Source: Bacillus mesophilus (lineage in GTDB: Bacteria > Bacillota > Bacilli > Bacillales > SA4). Taken from it: a stretch of 64,000 nucleotides of DNA. Position numbers and translations under genes: made by a program. The notes below the pieces were generated by a model. It was not told the origin of the DNA, searched no databases, and saw only the letters and a program-made list of their open reading frames with translations. Below are positions 37,763-46,785 of this stretch, in pieces (position 1 is the first letter of the stretch; each line of letters opens with the position of its first letter). The DNA is taken from the NCBI RefSeq assembly GCF_011008845.1, contig NZ_JAAIWM010000003.1, positions 186,001 to 250,000 of the forward strand, in the 5' to 3' direction.

Positions 37763-38311
37763 TTAGCTAGGTTCGATAATTCCATATTTTCCGTCTTTAC
37801 GCTTATAGACCACATTTGTATTATTCGTAGATGAACTAGTGTAAACAAAGAAGCTATGTCCAAGCATATTCATTTGTAGAATTGCTTCTTCACTATCCAT
37901 TGGCTTCAAATTAAAACGCTTTGTACGAACAACCTCATCCTCGTCTACCTCATCTAAGTAAGTTCCTTTTGGTTCCACTCCATTGGTAAACATAAACTTA
38001 GGAGATCCTTGATCTCTCAGCTTTTTATTTACTCGTGTTTTATGCTTTCGAATTTGACGCTCTAGCTTATCAAGCACTAAATCAATCGCTGCATACAAAT
38101 CATCATGCTGTTCCTCTGCTCGCAATGTTAATTGTGTCATCGGAACGGTAACCTCAACTTTTTGCTTGTTATTGTAAACCTTTAGATTCACGTTGACATT
38201 AGCGTTAAGTCCATCTTCAAAGTAACGATCAAGCTTCCCTACCTTTTGTTCAACAAACTCACGTAATGCTGGAGTTACCTCAATGTTTTCACCACGAATG
38301 TTAAACTTCAT
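37763..38311 (-). CDS. hpf: Long-form ribosome hibernation promoting factor
   Basis: 182 residues: an S30AE (YfiA) domain (about 2-100) that sits in the ribosome decoding site, and a C-terminal domain (about 125-180: VVRTKRFNLKPMDSEEAILQ) that dimerises 70S ribosomes to 100S. This two-domain form is the Gram-positive long HPF (B. subtilis YvyD). ATG at 38311 with AAAGGAGG; the ORF could extend 11 codons but without a site. A sigma-B-like promoter 46 bases upstream agrees with its stress induction. Confidence 0.95.
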   Translation of the reverse strand: MKFNIRGENIEVTPALREFVEQKVGKLDRYFEDGLNANVNVNLKVYNNKQKVEVTVPMTQLTLRAEEQHDDLYAAIDLVLDKLERQIRKHKTRVNKKLRDQGSPKFMFTNGVEPKGTYLDEVDEDEVVRTKRFNLKPMDSEEAILQMNMLGHSFFVYTSSSTNNTNVVYKRKDGKYGIIEPS

Positions 38312-38356
38312 ATCTGAAACTCCTCCTTTATACAAGCTATACATACTTATTCTACA

Positions 38357-38382
38357 CTACCCTAGACAAGTCCTTCCTAAAC
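38357..38382 (-). promoter_or_regulatory. sigma-B-like promoter of hpf
   Basis: Minus strand GTTTAG, 14-bp spacer, GGGTAG: 10 of 12 positions match the Bacillus sigma-B consensus GTTTAA-N14-GGGTAT. hpf (yvyD) is a known sigma-B target in B. subtilis. The rest of the gap 38383-38559 shows no gene; it includes a small AAACATT / AATGTTT inverted repeat at the promoter edge. Confidence 0.72.
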
Positions 38383-38559
38383 ATTAATAAAATGTTTGAA
38401 TTTTTTGTGAATTATGTTTATGTTCCAAAAAGTAGGTTCATGACTAAGAAAAGAAGATTAGAAAAAATTTATTGGGAGATAATGGTGAGAGGCACAAAAA
38501 GCGGATGCTCCACACCAAATGTTTTTTCGAGGGGCCGGAAGCTGGAGCTACTTAAATAA

Positions 38560-38588
38560 GAAAAACCCACCTCCTGGTCGAGGTGAGT
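38560..38588 (-). terminator. Probable terminator of the cold shock gene
   Basis: Arms ACCCACCTC / GAGGTGAGT (38565-38573, 38580-38588, one wobble), then TTTTTC on the minus strand. It is 85 bases after the csp stop. Confidence 0.75.
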
Positions 38589-38672
38589 TCTCTCTGTTGC
38601 TTTAATTTTCGTGCTTATATGATAAGCGATGAAAAAACAATCGTTTTAAGGCGAGTGTATAATTTCTAGAAA

Positions 38673-38867
38673 TTAAAGCTTAGTCACGTTAGACGCTTGT
38701 GGTCCGCGGTTTCCTTCAACGATTTCGAATTCTACAGATTGACCTTCTTCAAGAGTCTTGAATCCGTCAGTTTGGATTGCTGAGAAATGTACGAATACAT
38801 CGTCTCCGTCTTCGCGCTCGATGAAACCGAAACCTTTTTCTGCGTTAAACCATTTAACTTTACCTTG
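38673..38867 (-). CDS. Cold shock protein (CspD-like)
   Basis: 64-residue OB-fold RNA chaperone with RNP1 KGFGFI and RNP2 VFVHF, beginning [20 protein letters not shown]. Binds single-stranded RNA/DNA and keeps mRNA unfolded at low temperature. The ATG at 38867 has AAGGG about 12 bases upstream; a longer frame exists but the family always starts here. A 135-base region before it is likely a structured leader, as is usual for csp genes. Lies between hpf and fliT. Confidence 0.93.
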   Translation of the reverse strand, partial: QGKVKWFNAEKGFGFIEREDGDDVFVHFSAIQTDGFKTLEEGQSVEFEIVEGNRGPQASNVTKL

Positions 38868-39002
38868 CATTGATACAACATTCCCTTCAAAATCATGTAC
38901 TGTGAACAACGTCCACAATTCGAATATACCGAATGGGCCCAGTTAAGTCAAATTTAACTTTTCGAGGTTTTATTTGGTATTTCGACAGAGCTGAAAAGAT
39001 TG

Positions 39003-39032
39003 AAAAACCCTGTAGAATGGTGTCTACAGGGT
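39003..39032 (-). terminator. Terminator of the flaG-fliD-fliS-fliT operon
   Basis: Perfect arms ACCCTGTAG / CTACAGGGT (39007-39015, 39024-39032), then TTTTTC on the minus strand, 11 bases after fliT. Confidence 0.92.
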
Positions 39033-39043
39033 GGGTGAAGTGG

Positions 39044-39394
39044 TTATTTTTTTTTGTCGAAAAAGGTGCCGTCAAGAGAGACATTCTTATACGGATTTGT
39101 ATATTTTTCGTTGGAAGACTTTTGTTTTTTGAGCTTGTTTATGTCAGCCTGAATAGTAGACTTCAAGTGAACCATTTTTTCGTCAATGACTCTATTCATC
39201 TCAATAATCTCTTGTCCCATTAGTTTTTCTTCATCTGAAAAAGGGTCTTTAAGTTGGTCAAGCAATTCTTGCCGCTTGATTAACAATAAATCTACTTCCG
39301 GAATCACCACATCACGTTCTTCATTAGTTCCTTCAACCTTTAGAAGTTCATATAATCTAGTAGTTAGATCATAAATTTCTTGCACCTGACTCAT
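39044..39394 (-). CDS. fliT: Flagellar export chaperone FliT
   Basis: 116-residue helical protein (MSQVQEIYDLTTRLYELLKV) with no conserved catalytic residues. FliT is the chaperone of the cap protein FliD in B. subtilis. The ATG at 39394 overlaps the fliS stop (TAATG), so translation is coupled; the longer frame is inside fliS. Identity rests on size, helical character and position. Confidence 0.83.
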   Translation of the reverse strand: MSQVQEIYDLTTRLYELLKVEGTNEERDVVIPEVDLLLIKRQELLDQLKDPFSDEEKLMGQEIIEMNRVIDEKMVHLKSTIQADINKLKKQKSSNEKYTNPYKNVSLDGTFFDKKK

Positions 39395-39795
39395 TAAACC
39401 CGACCAGCTTCGGTAAACTGCTTCTGGCGATTCATTTGAATAACCTGCTTCCAAGTATCTCGGAATTCAGTGATAAAACCTTCTACTTCTTCTAAAATCG
39501 TAATGTCATTTTTGATATTCGCATCAATTAAACGACGATTAATATAGTCATAAAGAGGAAGAAGCTGTTCTGATATCGCTTGATCCATGTTCAAGGTAAC
39601 CATTAGTTCTTGAACAATTTTTTGAGCTTTTAACATGTTAGTATTTTTCATTTCGATATTTTGATCTTCTATCCCTTTTTTAGCGAGATGAATGAACTTT
39701 AAACATCCATTATATAACATTAACGTAAGCTCTCCAGGAGAAGCTGTGTTAACTGAGTTTTGTTGGTATGATTGATAAGGATTCGTTAGTGCCAT
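39394..39795 (-). CDS. fliS: Flagellar secretion chaperone FliS
   Basis: 133 residues starting MALTNPYQSYQQNSVNTASP, with PGELTLMLYNGCLKFI typical of FliS, a four-helix bundle that binds the C-terminus of flagellin and keeps it unfolded for export. In B. subtilis FliS also takes part in the FliW-CsrA-Hag switch. AAGGAG site upstream; overlaps fliT by the TAATG junction. Confidence 0.96.
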   Translation of the reverse strand: MALTNPYQSYQQNSVNTASPGELTLMLYNGCLKFIHLAKKGIEDQNIEMKNTNMLKAQKIVQELMVTLNMDQAISEQLLPLYDYINRRLIDANIKNDITILEEVEGFITEFRDTWKQVIQMNRQKQFTEAGRV

Positions 39796-39819
39796 GTTTC
39801 ACACTCCTTAGAATTTTAA

Positions 39820-41898
39820 TTACATGCCTCCGTTAAATGCGTTCATAAGGAACATCGATTGTTCATTGGAACGTTGGATGGCTTTTTCCATTGCGGTAAA
39901 TTGTCTCCAGTAGCGGTCTTCAGTTCTTGTAAGTTTATCTTCAAACCTATTAATTCTGCTATCAATATTTAACAAATTCTTTCCTATTGTAAATTTACTA
40001 TTTGTCGATAAAGAGGAACCTGCACGTTCAGTAATCTTATCCATGAAATTCTTCGTACTATTATACAATCTATTTACGATACCTAATTCACCGTTTGTAC
40101 TACCAGAACTAGTAAATAACTTTTCAACAGAAGAAGGGTTTTCTTCAATTGCCTTTTTTAACTTAGCTTCATCAAGATAAAGCTTTCCTCCCTCTAAGTA
40201 ATTAGGAGAGGTTGTTAGTCCTATAGTTGCTAACTGGTTAAAATTAGAATCTACTTCTGAGTTAGTTACAGGTAAATAAAAATCTGTTCTCATCTGGCTT
40301 AACACACCGCTAAGTAAAGAATCTCTTCTTAGCAGACCACTTTTAGCTTTTTCTTCCCATTGTTCTTGTTGTTTATCAGACAAACTTTCACGTTGTTCAT
40401 CAGTTAGTGGTAAATATTCACGATAAAACGTTTCGGAAGTCTTCTCCTGTATTTTAGTTATGATTTCATTGTATTTATCCACAAATGACTTAATATTATC
40501 AAAGACTCCGTTTGTATCGTTCTTGATACTAATAGATACAGGGGGTTCTGTCATAGCCAACTTATTCTTAAGTGTGAAAGTAACACCTGACATCTCAAAG
40601 ATATTTGTTGTCCGTTCTGTCTGAAGTCCATTGATGGTAAAATTAGCATTATCACCGCCTGTTTCAGTAGCACCCGAAAACCGTAATACATCATCAATGA
40701 ATCCAGCTGACGTTAAAATTTCATGATTTAATGGATCATTTAATGTTGCATTGGTTGTTCCATCCGCACCCCGGTAATTACCAGTCTCGTTTCTAGTAAA
40801 AGTTACTTGATCAGAAAAAGAATCATAAAATGCTGTTAATCCTAGATTTGAATTGTTAATTTTACCAAGAGTACTAGTTAATGATTCGGAACCTTGTATA
40901 AGAAAATTTTCATTAATTTGTCCCTTTGAAGTAAATGTAGACATATCAAATGAAAAGTAATTCTGGGCATAGGTAACTGAGACATCGAGTGATGTTTGTC
41001 CAGTTGGTATTGTAATTTCATTTGTAAATGTTAATTTTCCGCTTTTATAATCAATACTACCCACAATATTGTTTGCACTATCAATTATGTTAGTTCCGGA
41101 AGTAGAATAACTATCTACACCGACCTTAATTTGTAAGGGGCTTCCTTCAAAGATTGAACTTTTACTCAACTGGATTTCTTTAAAAGCACTAGTCATGCTA
41201 TAGGTGTCTATTTTTTGATTTGTTGCAAAATCAACCTTAACGGAACTCCCCTTTCTAATGGGATCCTTAAATGAAAGTGTTCCATCCTCTTTAACCCAAA
41301 CCTCATCACTATTAGCTGGTGTAGTACCAACCACCTTATATGACTTTCCATCTACTTTAACTATAGTGTTGTTAATATCCACGACTTTAGTTCCTGCTGT
41401 CGTATTTAATTCTAAATTGAACTCAGTACGATCAGCTTCTGCTACCATCGTTTTACTTTCTACACTTCCAGCTTTCCAATTAAAAGTAGAGTTTACTAAT
41501 TTAGATTGTTCACTATATAAATCCTTATTTGTATCAATTTTGTTAGTAGAACTGGAGGAAATTGATCCATTATTTACTTTTGTTGCGGCAGAAGCAAGTC
41601 TTCTTATTTCAGTTATAGAGTAGGATGATTCAGTAGCAAGACTTGTTGCAGATGCAGTTACCTTATTATCGTCAGTACTATTAACTGAACGAACCCGATA
41701 TTTAGAGGATAACTTCATATTAAAAGTTTCATTTCTTAGAGAAAGAAGTAATGAGTTCATTTCACGATAACCGTCACGTTGCCATTCTAGCCTTTGTTTT
41801 TGCTGTTTTAACTTATTAAGTGGAATTCTTTCTGCTTTCATTAGATCCCTAACTATTGACTCTGTATCCATACCACTTGCAAGTCCACTGATTCTCAT
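39820..41898 (-). CDS. fliD: Flagellar cap protein FliD
   Basis: 692 residues; starts MRISGLASGMDTESIVRDLM as all Bacillus FliD. The N- and C-terminal helical domains (FliD_N about 5-100, FliD_C about 430-680 ending MEKAIQRSNEQSMFLMNAF) are conserved. It is about 200 residues longer than B. subtilis FliD (498): the extra sequence is Ser/Thr-rich beta-type material in the middle (about 100-330), probably extra surface domains of the cap. FliD caps the filament and guides flagellin folding; surface insertions may serve adhesion. Second gene of the flaG operon. Confidence 0.95.
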   Translation of the reverse strand: MRISGLASGMDTESIVRDLMKAERIPLNKLKQQKQRLEWQRDGYREMNSLLLSLRNETFNMKLSSKYRVRSVNSTDDNKVTASATSLATESSYSITEIRRLASAATKVNNGSISSSSTNKIDTNKDLYSEQSKLVNSTFNWKAGSVESKTMVAEADRTEFNLELNTTAGTKVVDINNTIVKVDGKSYKVVGTTPANSDEVWVKEDGTLSFKDPIRKGSSVKVDFATNQKIDTYSMTSAFKEIQLSKSSIFEGSPLQIKVGVDSYSTSGTNIIDSANNIVGSIDYKSGKLTFTNEITIPTGQTSLDVSVTYAQNYFSFDMSTFTSKGQINENFLIQGSESLTSTLGKINNSNLGLTAFYDSFSDQVTFTRNETGNYRGADGTTNATLNDPLNHEILTSAGFIDDVLRFSGATETGGDNANFTINGLQTERTTNIFEMSGVTFTLKNKLAMTEPPVSISIKNDTNGVFDNIKSFVDKYNEIITKIQEKTSETFYREYLPLTDEQRESLSDKQQEQWEEKAKSGLLRRDSLLSGVLSQMRTDFYLPVTNSEVDSNFNQLATIGLTTSPNYLEGGKLYLDEAKLKKAIEENPSSVEKLFTSSGSTNGELGIVNRLYNSTKNFMDKITERAGSSLSTNSKFTIGKNLLNIDSRINRFEDKLTRTEDRYWRQFTAMEKAIQRSNEQSMFLMNAFNGGM

Positions 41899-41923
41899 TA
41901 TTAGTCACCTCACCTATTTATAA

Positions 41924-42292
41924 CTATATTTTTTTATCTACAACCAATCCTAGGAACTCTGTCATTGCAGCATAAACATCTAAAAGCTTTTTTGAAGGAA
42001 TCTCACGGATAACCTCCTGTGAGGCTTCGTCAATTACACTTACATAGTATTCCTTTAACTCTTCATGTAGTTGGAATTTAACAGAAGTGCGATTAGGTTG
42101 TAATAAAAATTGATTCATTTGCTTAACTACTTCTTCTATCTCTTCTTTTGAAATTTTAGATTCATTCAATTCACGATCTTTATTTACTACTTTATCATTT
42201 TCTATAACCAACTTATCAGACGTCTTAATATTTAAATTTTTGCTATCAAGATTTAGCCTCGGGCTATTAGAAGAAAGATGATCAATCGCCAT
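41924..42292 (-). CDS. flaG: Flagellar protein FlaG (YvyC)
   Basis: 122 residues; the conserved C-terminal half (VKFQLHEELKEYYVSVIDEA, then EVIREIPSKKLLDVYAAM) is the FlaG domain. FlaG affects filament length in several bacteria; its mechanism is unclear. ATG at 42292 has GAGGAA upstream, and a sigma-D promoter 44 bases upstream drives flaG-fliD-fliS-fliT. Confidence 0.9.
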   Translation of the reverse strand: MAIDHLSSNSPRLNLDSKNLNIKTSDKLVIENDKVVNKDRELNESKISKEEIEEVVKQMNQFLLQPNRTSVKFQLHEELKEYYVSVIDEASQEVIREIPSKKLLDVYAAMTEFLGLVVDKKI

Positions 42293-42335
42293 ATGGATTT
42301 CCTCACTTATCACATTCTTAGTATTCTTATAGTTA

Positions 42336-42362
42336 TTATCGTCATCTTTTTTTTATTTTTTA
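42336..42362 (-). promoter_or_regulatory. sigma-D promoter of the flaG-fliDST operon
   Basis: Minus strand TAAA, 15-bp A-rich spacer, GACGATAA; 6 of 8 bases of the -10 element match GCCGATAT. Confidence 0.7.
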
Positions 42363-42382
42363 GTAAAAACCATATTTTCCAC

Positions 42383-42410
42383 AAAAAAAAGACTCTCAAA
42401 TTGAGAGCTT
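42383..42410 (-). terminator. Terminator of the glycosyltransferase operon
   Basis: Arms CTCTCAA / TTGAGAG (42393-42399, 42401-42407) followed by T8 on the minus strand, 25 bases after the stop. Confidence 0.82.
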
Positions 42411-42434
42411 TATTTTGTATCTCTAAAAAATTCA

Positions 42435-44453
42435 TCATCCAAATATATTCCACTTTTTAACATTTGATTTATTAAGCAAGTATTCATTATATTGATACTC
42501 AACATCGATCCCAAAAATATTATACAATGATATGTTTAGCTCAGCAGAATTACAAAATTCTCTTATCTCATTTAAAGTAATTGAGTTGTCAATAACTTGC
42601 AAACTTTTAGGACTTTTTAATCTCACATAATCCAAATAATCTGGATCAGGTATACTTATATAGACTTGTCCATCCTCTTTAAGATGTTTTGAAATATTGT
42701 TAAAAAGAAGTTGGTACTTGTCTCTAGGAATATGTTCTATAACATCACATAAAGTGATAATGTCAAACTTCTTATTTAGTTGAGTCATTGTAATGTCGCC
42801 AACTATGAATTCTACGTTATTAACTGTCTCCTGTGCATATTTAATTAACTCTGGTGATAAGTCTACCCCTATTACTTCTTTCACTCCAAGAGACTTTATG
42901 AATTCTGAAGTAATCCCAATCCCACATCCTAAGTCTAATACAGTATGTTCTTCCTTTATAATATCACTGAGCCTTTTCTTCAATCTTATGTGCCTTGGAT
43001 TTTCTCTTTCTCTATCTGTTTTTAGATATGAAAGAAAGTTATTGTAAAATTTCTCTACAGTCTCTTCTGAAGGTTGATTATTAGTTTCATCCGAAATTTC
43101 ATCCGAAATATCTAAAGATTGATCTATAACAAAATCCTTAAAGGAACTTAATAAAGAATGTAGTTTATCTATTTGTGACGCAAGAGAGTAGTTCTTATCT
43201 ATAAAGTCCCTGTACTCTACAGGGGAATATTCTGTACTGTTTACTTTGTTTACAACTTCTTCAATTGTATCCCATACATATCCATTGAATTGCTGTTTTG
43301 CCCCAACATAGTTATGAATAAGTGGTTTTATTCCTCTTGCCATTGCCTCCATGACACCTACCGGATGACCTTCAAGTACACTAGTCGACAAGATATAGTG
43401 TTTATCGTTTAACCATTCATTTATATTATCTACCCATCCATATAGATGAATAGCATTCTCAAGTTTTAGTTCACTAATCATTTGCTTAAAATATAATTCA
43501 TATCTTGGGTCTTGAAATGCCCCCGCAACATGAAGTTTATATCTGTTATCTGAATCATGTATTGCTTTAAACGTGTGTAATAATAGCATTGGTCCCTTTT
43601 TATAATTGATATATCCTACATAGGCAATATTATAACCCTTTTCTCTTTCCACAAATTTATATCTGTCTAAATTAATACCATTTGGAATTACTTCTATTTC
43701 TAAATCAGGTGGTAATATATTATGTTTGAGTACATAATCTTTTATATGATTTGATACGAAAATAAGGTTATCAACATTTTCCCAGTTAACCGAACTCACA
43801 TTATTTGTAAATGCTTCATAACTATGAAGTCGACATATAATTTTTTTCTTATTGTTTTTAATCTTTTTACTAGCATGAATTAATAGTTCATCACACCAAT
43901 CAAACCAACAAATTTCGGCCCACTCCATACCCTTATCAATATCTTCTATATGAGTTACAATTATCTTTTTAGTTTGATAATCAATTGAAAGATTATTGAT
44001 AATTTCATCAATAAATTGATCCAGTCCCTTTTTAACAAAAAATGCAAGCCTTTTTCTCTCCCTTTTCAAAGGCGAAATCTTATTCTTCAAATCATTGAGG
44101 ACGGCTTCTGCTTCTAAAGTCTCTTCTTGAGTTACTGAAAAATCTAAAGCATTTTTATAATATTCGTATGCTAATTCATTTTGTTTTCCTTCCTTGTAAA
44201 TATACCCAAGGTTATAATTTAAGTTATAATGCATTGGGGCAAAAGTAAGCCCCTTTTTGAATAATTGAGTAGCAATATCTAAATTCCCCTTAATTAACTC
44301 TATTACACCTTTCATACTATAAAAATCTGGATCATTAACTAAAATTGCTCTTAAATCTTCTAATAGCTCATCTGCATCAAGCGTTTTCCCAATATTAATT
44401 AACCCTTCAATATCTTTTTTTATTTTACTAATCCGCTCATCTTGATTAAGCAT
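42435..44453 (-). CDS. TPR - GT4 glycosyltransferase - SAM methyltransferase fusion
   Basis: 672 residues in three parts: TPR-like helices (about 15-130: YNLGYIYKEGKQNELAYEYY), a GT-B glycosyltransferase of family 4 type (about 160-440, with IEVIPNGINLDRYKF, VGYINYKKGPMLLL and STSVLEGHPVGVMEAMARG), and a class I methyltransferase (about 490-600) with SAM motif VLDLGCGIGITSEF and LCDVIEHIP. It lies between hag and flaG, where B. subtilis has nothing, in an operon with a GT2 enzyme. The likely job is to add and O-methylate sugars on flagellin in the cytoplasm. AT-rich relative to neighbours, consistent with an acquired island. Confidence 0.85.
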   Translation of the reverse strand: MLNQDERISKIKKDIEGLINIGKTLDADELLEDLRAILVNDPDFYSMKGVIELIKGNLDIATQLFKKGLTFAPMHYNLNYNLGYIYKEGKQNELAYEYYKNALDFSVTQEETLEAEAVLNDLKNKISPLKRERKRLAFFVKKGLDQFIDEIINNLSIDYQTKKIIVTHIEDIDKGMEWAEICWFDWCDELLIHASKKIKNNKKKIICRLHSYEAFTNNVSSVNWENVDNLIFVSNHIKDYVLKHNILPPDLEIEVIPNGINLDRYKFVEREKGYNIAYVGYINYKKGPMLLLHTFKAIHDSDNRYKLHVAGAFQDPRYELYFKQMISELKLENAIHLYGWVDNINEWLNDKHYILSTSVLEGHPVGVMEAMARGIKPLIHNYVGAKQQFNGYVWDTIEEVVNKVNSTEYSPVEYRDFIDKNYSLASQIDKLHSLLSSFKDFVIDQSLDISDEISDETNNQPSEETVEKFYNNFLSYLKTDRERENPRHIRLKKRLSDIIKEEHTVLDLGCGIGITSEFIKSLGVKEVIGVDLSPELIKYAQETVNNVEFIVGDITMTQLNKKFDIITLCDVIEHIPRDKYQLLFNNISKHLKEDGQVYISIPDPDYLDYVRLKSPKSLQVIDNSITLNEIREFCNSAELNISLYNIFGIDVEYQYNEYLLNKSNVKKWNIFG

Positions 44454-44483
44454 TTTGGTTCACTCCAATTAAATTATGTTCTC

Positions 44484-46385
44484 TTATGCAAATATTGTCT
44501 CCTCTAACTTTTGAACTTCTAATTCTAAAAAGTCTGAGTAAAATGGACAAGCCAAAACTGCCTCTTTGTACAACTTTAAAACAGGGTTTATATTTTTATT
44601 ATTTATTAGCTCTTGAATGATAGTGTATATCATGAAAAGTTTTAACTCTGAATCATCCAGGGTATTATACGTTAATTTTATAATCTCAGGTTTAAAAATT
44701 GTTTTCGTATAGTTAACCCCAGCTTCGATATATTGGCTATAAAGTGCAAAATAGTTATCGCTGTCTGCCTTTTTATTTACTTCTAGTAAAAAGGCCGCTG
44801 CCAGAGATAAAAACACTCTATTTCCATGTAAATCATTCACACGTAAGGTTTTCTTTGTTAAATACTCCAGTATAGTTTTATATAATTCATGATTCTCATT
44901 TATTACATACTTTGCGATCTCTTTTATTTTTAAACTCTGTGCCTTTTTAAGTAAGTTAAAAAATCTGTCCATGTCTAACTCAATAAGATAGCTAAAAATG
45001 TCCCAATAAATCGGGAAATTAATGATCTCATCTAAATTACGTTCGAAATCTTTTACATATTCTTTTTTATTGTTGGAATCAGAAATCCTAAAAAAATTAT
45101 AGCGGCCATATAACGACTCGTTACTACTGAATATTTTATAGATTTTATTTTGAGTAACCTTATCCTTTTTCATAACTTCTTGTTCTATTAGTTTAATCAT
45201 ATTGTGGAGTTCTTCATTATTATATAATGACAGTAACTCAACTATAGATTTATAATTTTCCGATATCATATAATATCTTGCCAATAATCTGTCTTTTGTT
45301 AAAGCGTCATTAATCATTAATATATACTTTTTACTAATATCTTCATTACGGTTTAACAAGTAATTAGAATAATCTCTTAATAATAAATCTCTTGATTCTA
45401 AAGTGATTCTAAACAGCTCAATACTTCCATTTTGCAAAATCGTTGTTTCACTCAAATGTTCAAAAAGAAAGAGGTACTTATCTACTTCTTCTTGAAGTCC
45501 ATCATGCATACCAATTTTCAACTTAGAAACTGCAGAAACAAAATATAGGTCTATAAAATCATCAATAAACGAACAACCTTCATTCGATATTTCAATTGCT
45601 TCATAGAACTTTGACAATTGTAGACAGATGTTTACATATGTTAAATAAACATACCCAAATGACTTTTTTTGTTCATTAGTCCTTAAGAGTTTATATGCTT
45701 TCACAATTTCCTTATAACCATTTTCAAATTCATTATGCATACTATAAGACTGTGCCAATTGATACCTATAGTATATATTATTAGGTTCTCTTTCCAACTC
45801 ATTCTCAAGCATAGTTTTAGTTCTATTGAATTTCCTATCCATTAACTGTTTATCTTGTGAATTATAGCCATAATGGTTTAATATAAGATATTTATTGGTA
45901 TAGATAGGGGATTGGTAGGCCGGTTGATTATGAACAGAACCTGAAAATTTGAAGTCCTTTGTACGACGATAAAACCTCATATGGGGTATTTGTGAAAATT
46001 CTTTTTTATCATTTGTAGTAAAATTTCTTAGTAACAGCTGAATCGTATTATAATTCTGTAATATATCATCAGCTTCTAACATTTTTAATAAATTATCTTC
46101 ATTATCTAATTCCTCATCTGCATCTAAGATGAAAATCCAATCTCCTTTAGCATAAGATATGGATATATTTCTCATTTCCGAAAATGAGTTGTTCCATTCA
46201 TGAAAAAAAACTTTTTCTGTATATTCTTTTGCAATTTCGACAGTATTGTCTGTAGACCCCGTATCAATAATAATTAGTTCTACATTATTTTTTATAATTA
46301 AATTTTGTATACTGGTCAGACATCTTCTTAAATTATCTTCCTCATTTTTGACCATCATACAAATACTTAGTCTAATGTTACTCAT
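44484..46385 (-). CDS. GT2 glycosyltransferase with TPR-like helical tail
   Basis: 633 residues. The N-terminal GT2 domain (about 1-230) has LSICMMVKNEEDNL, IIIDTGSTDNTVEIAK, the metal-binding DAD in FILDADEELD, and MRFYRRTKDFKFSGSVHNQP. The long C-terminal part (about 200-630) is helical with TPR-like stretches (YYRYQLAQSYSMHNEFENGY). Such SunS/TPR-type GT2 enzymes are common in flagellin glycosylation loci. The ATG at 46385 follows GGAGAGG and overlaps the upstream gene by 8 bases. Target flagellin is inferred from position beside hag. Confidence 0.85.
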   Translation of the reverse strand: MSNIRLSICMMVKNEEDNLRRCLTSIQNLIIKNNVELIIIDTGSTDNTVEIAKEYTEKVFFHEWNNSFSEMRNISISYAKGDWIFILDADEELDNEDNLLKMLEADDILQNYNTIQLLLRNFTTNDKKEFSQIPHMRFYRRTKDFKFSGSVHNQPAYQSPIYTNKYLILNHYGYNSQDKQLMDRKFNRTKTMLENELEREPNNIYYRYQLAQSYSMHNEFENGYKEIVKAYKLLRTNEQKKSFGYVYLTYVNICLQLSKFYEAIEISNEGCSFIDDFIDLYFVSAVSKLKIGMHDGLQEEVDKYLFLFEHLSETTILQNGSIELFRITLESRDLLLRDYSNYLLNRNEDISKKYILMINDALTKDRLLARYYMISENYKSIVELLSLYNNEELHNMIKLIEQEVMKKDKVTQNKIYKIFSSNESLYGRYNFFRISDSNNKKEYVKDFERNLDEIINFPIYWDIFSYLIELDMDRFFNLLKKAQSLKIKEIAKYVINENHELYKTILEYLTKKTLRVNDLHGNRVFLSLAAAFLLEVNKKADSDNYFALYSQYIEAGVNYTKTIFKPEIIKLTYNTLDDSELKLFMIYTIIQELINNKNINPVLKLYKEAVLACPFYSDFLELEVQKLEETIFA

Positions 46386-46698
46386 TATCAATGATACCTC
46401 TCCAATGTAGCAATATAGGTGAAAGCTCTTGGCTAAGAACATCTTGAAGTAGATAAAACTCATTGTTCTCTAAAATTTCAACTAGACGGTTTAATATGTA
46501 GAAAAGTTCTCCATTATTTTGCTCAGGATCGAAATGTTCAACACCTTTTATTAAAATATCTAAGTCTTCAATTAAAAAAATAAACCTTTCTTTTATTTCT
46601 ACCTCCTGTTCGGAAGTATAATTATTAAGTTGCTCAATTCTACTTACTATATTATCAATTAATTGTATTATTGTTTCTTTTAACTCTTTATGATTCAT
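46378..46698 (-). CDS. Uncharacterised small helical protein next to flagellin
   Basis: 106 residues, acidic, all-helical pattern (LKETIIQLIDNIVSRIEQLN; LIEDLDILIKGVEHFDPEQN; LVEILENNEFYLLQDVLSQE), ends ILLHWRGIIDNE. I do not recognise a family. AAGGAG precedes the ATG. It is the first gene of the glycosyltransferase operon and its end overlaps the GT2 start, so coupled expression is likely. It could be a chaperone or adaptor for flagellin modification; that is speculation from position. Confidence 0.8.
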   Translation of the reverse strand: MNHKELKETIIQLIDNIVSRIEQLNNYTSEQEVEIKERFIFLIEDLDILIKGVEHFDPEQNNGELFYILNRLVEILENNEFYLLQDVLSQELSPILLHWRGIIDNE

Positions 46699-46733
46699 CT
46701 AATTTCTCCTTTTTTAAACTTTATCTTATTATA

Positions 46734-46762
46734 TGGAAAAAAGCCGACACTTGTCGGCTTTT
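46734..46762 (-). terminator. Terminator of hag
   Basis: Arms AAAAGCCGAC / GTCGGCTTTT (46739-46748, 46753-46762) with a 4-base loop, then TT on the minus strand; it leaves hag mostly monocistronic. TATAAT lies just beyond, perhaps the start of the next transcript. Confidence 0.9.
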
Positions 46763-46785
46763 CCACTAGTAAATTATACCATAAA

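Noticed and set aside
38868-39002. Small gene in the csp leader
   Set aside because: The extended frame upstream of the csp ATG and the plus-strand frames have no ribosome binding site; a structured cold-shock leader is more likely.
39053-39062. Spo0A box (TTGTCGAA) near the fliT end
   Set aside because: It lies inside the fliT coding end (FFDKKK) and downstream of any promoter, so chance is more likely.
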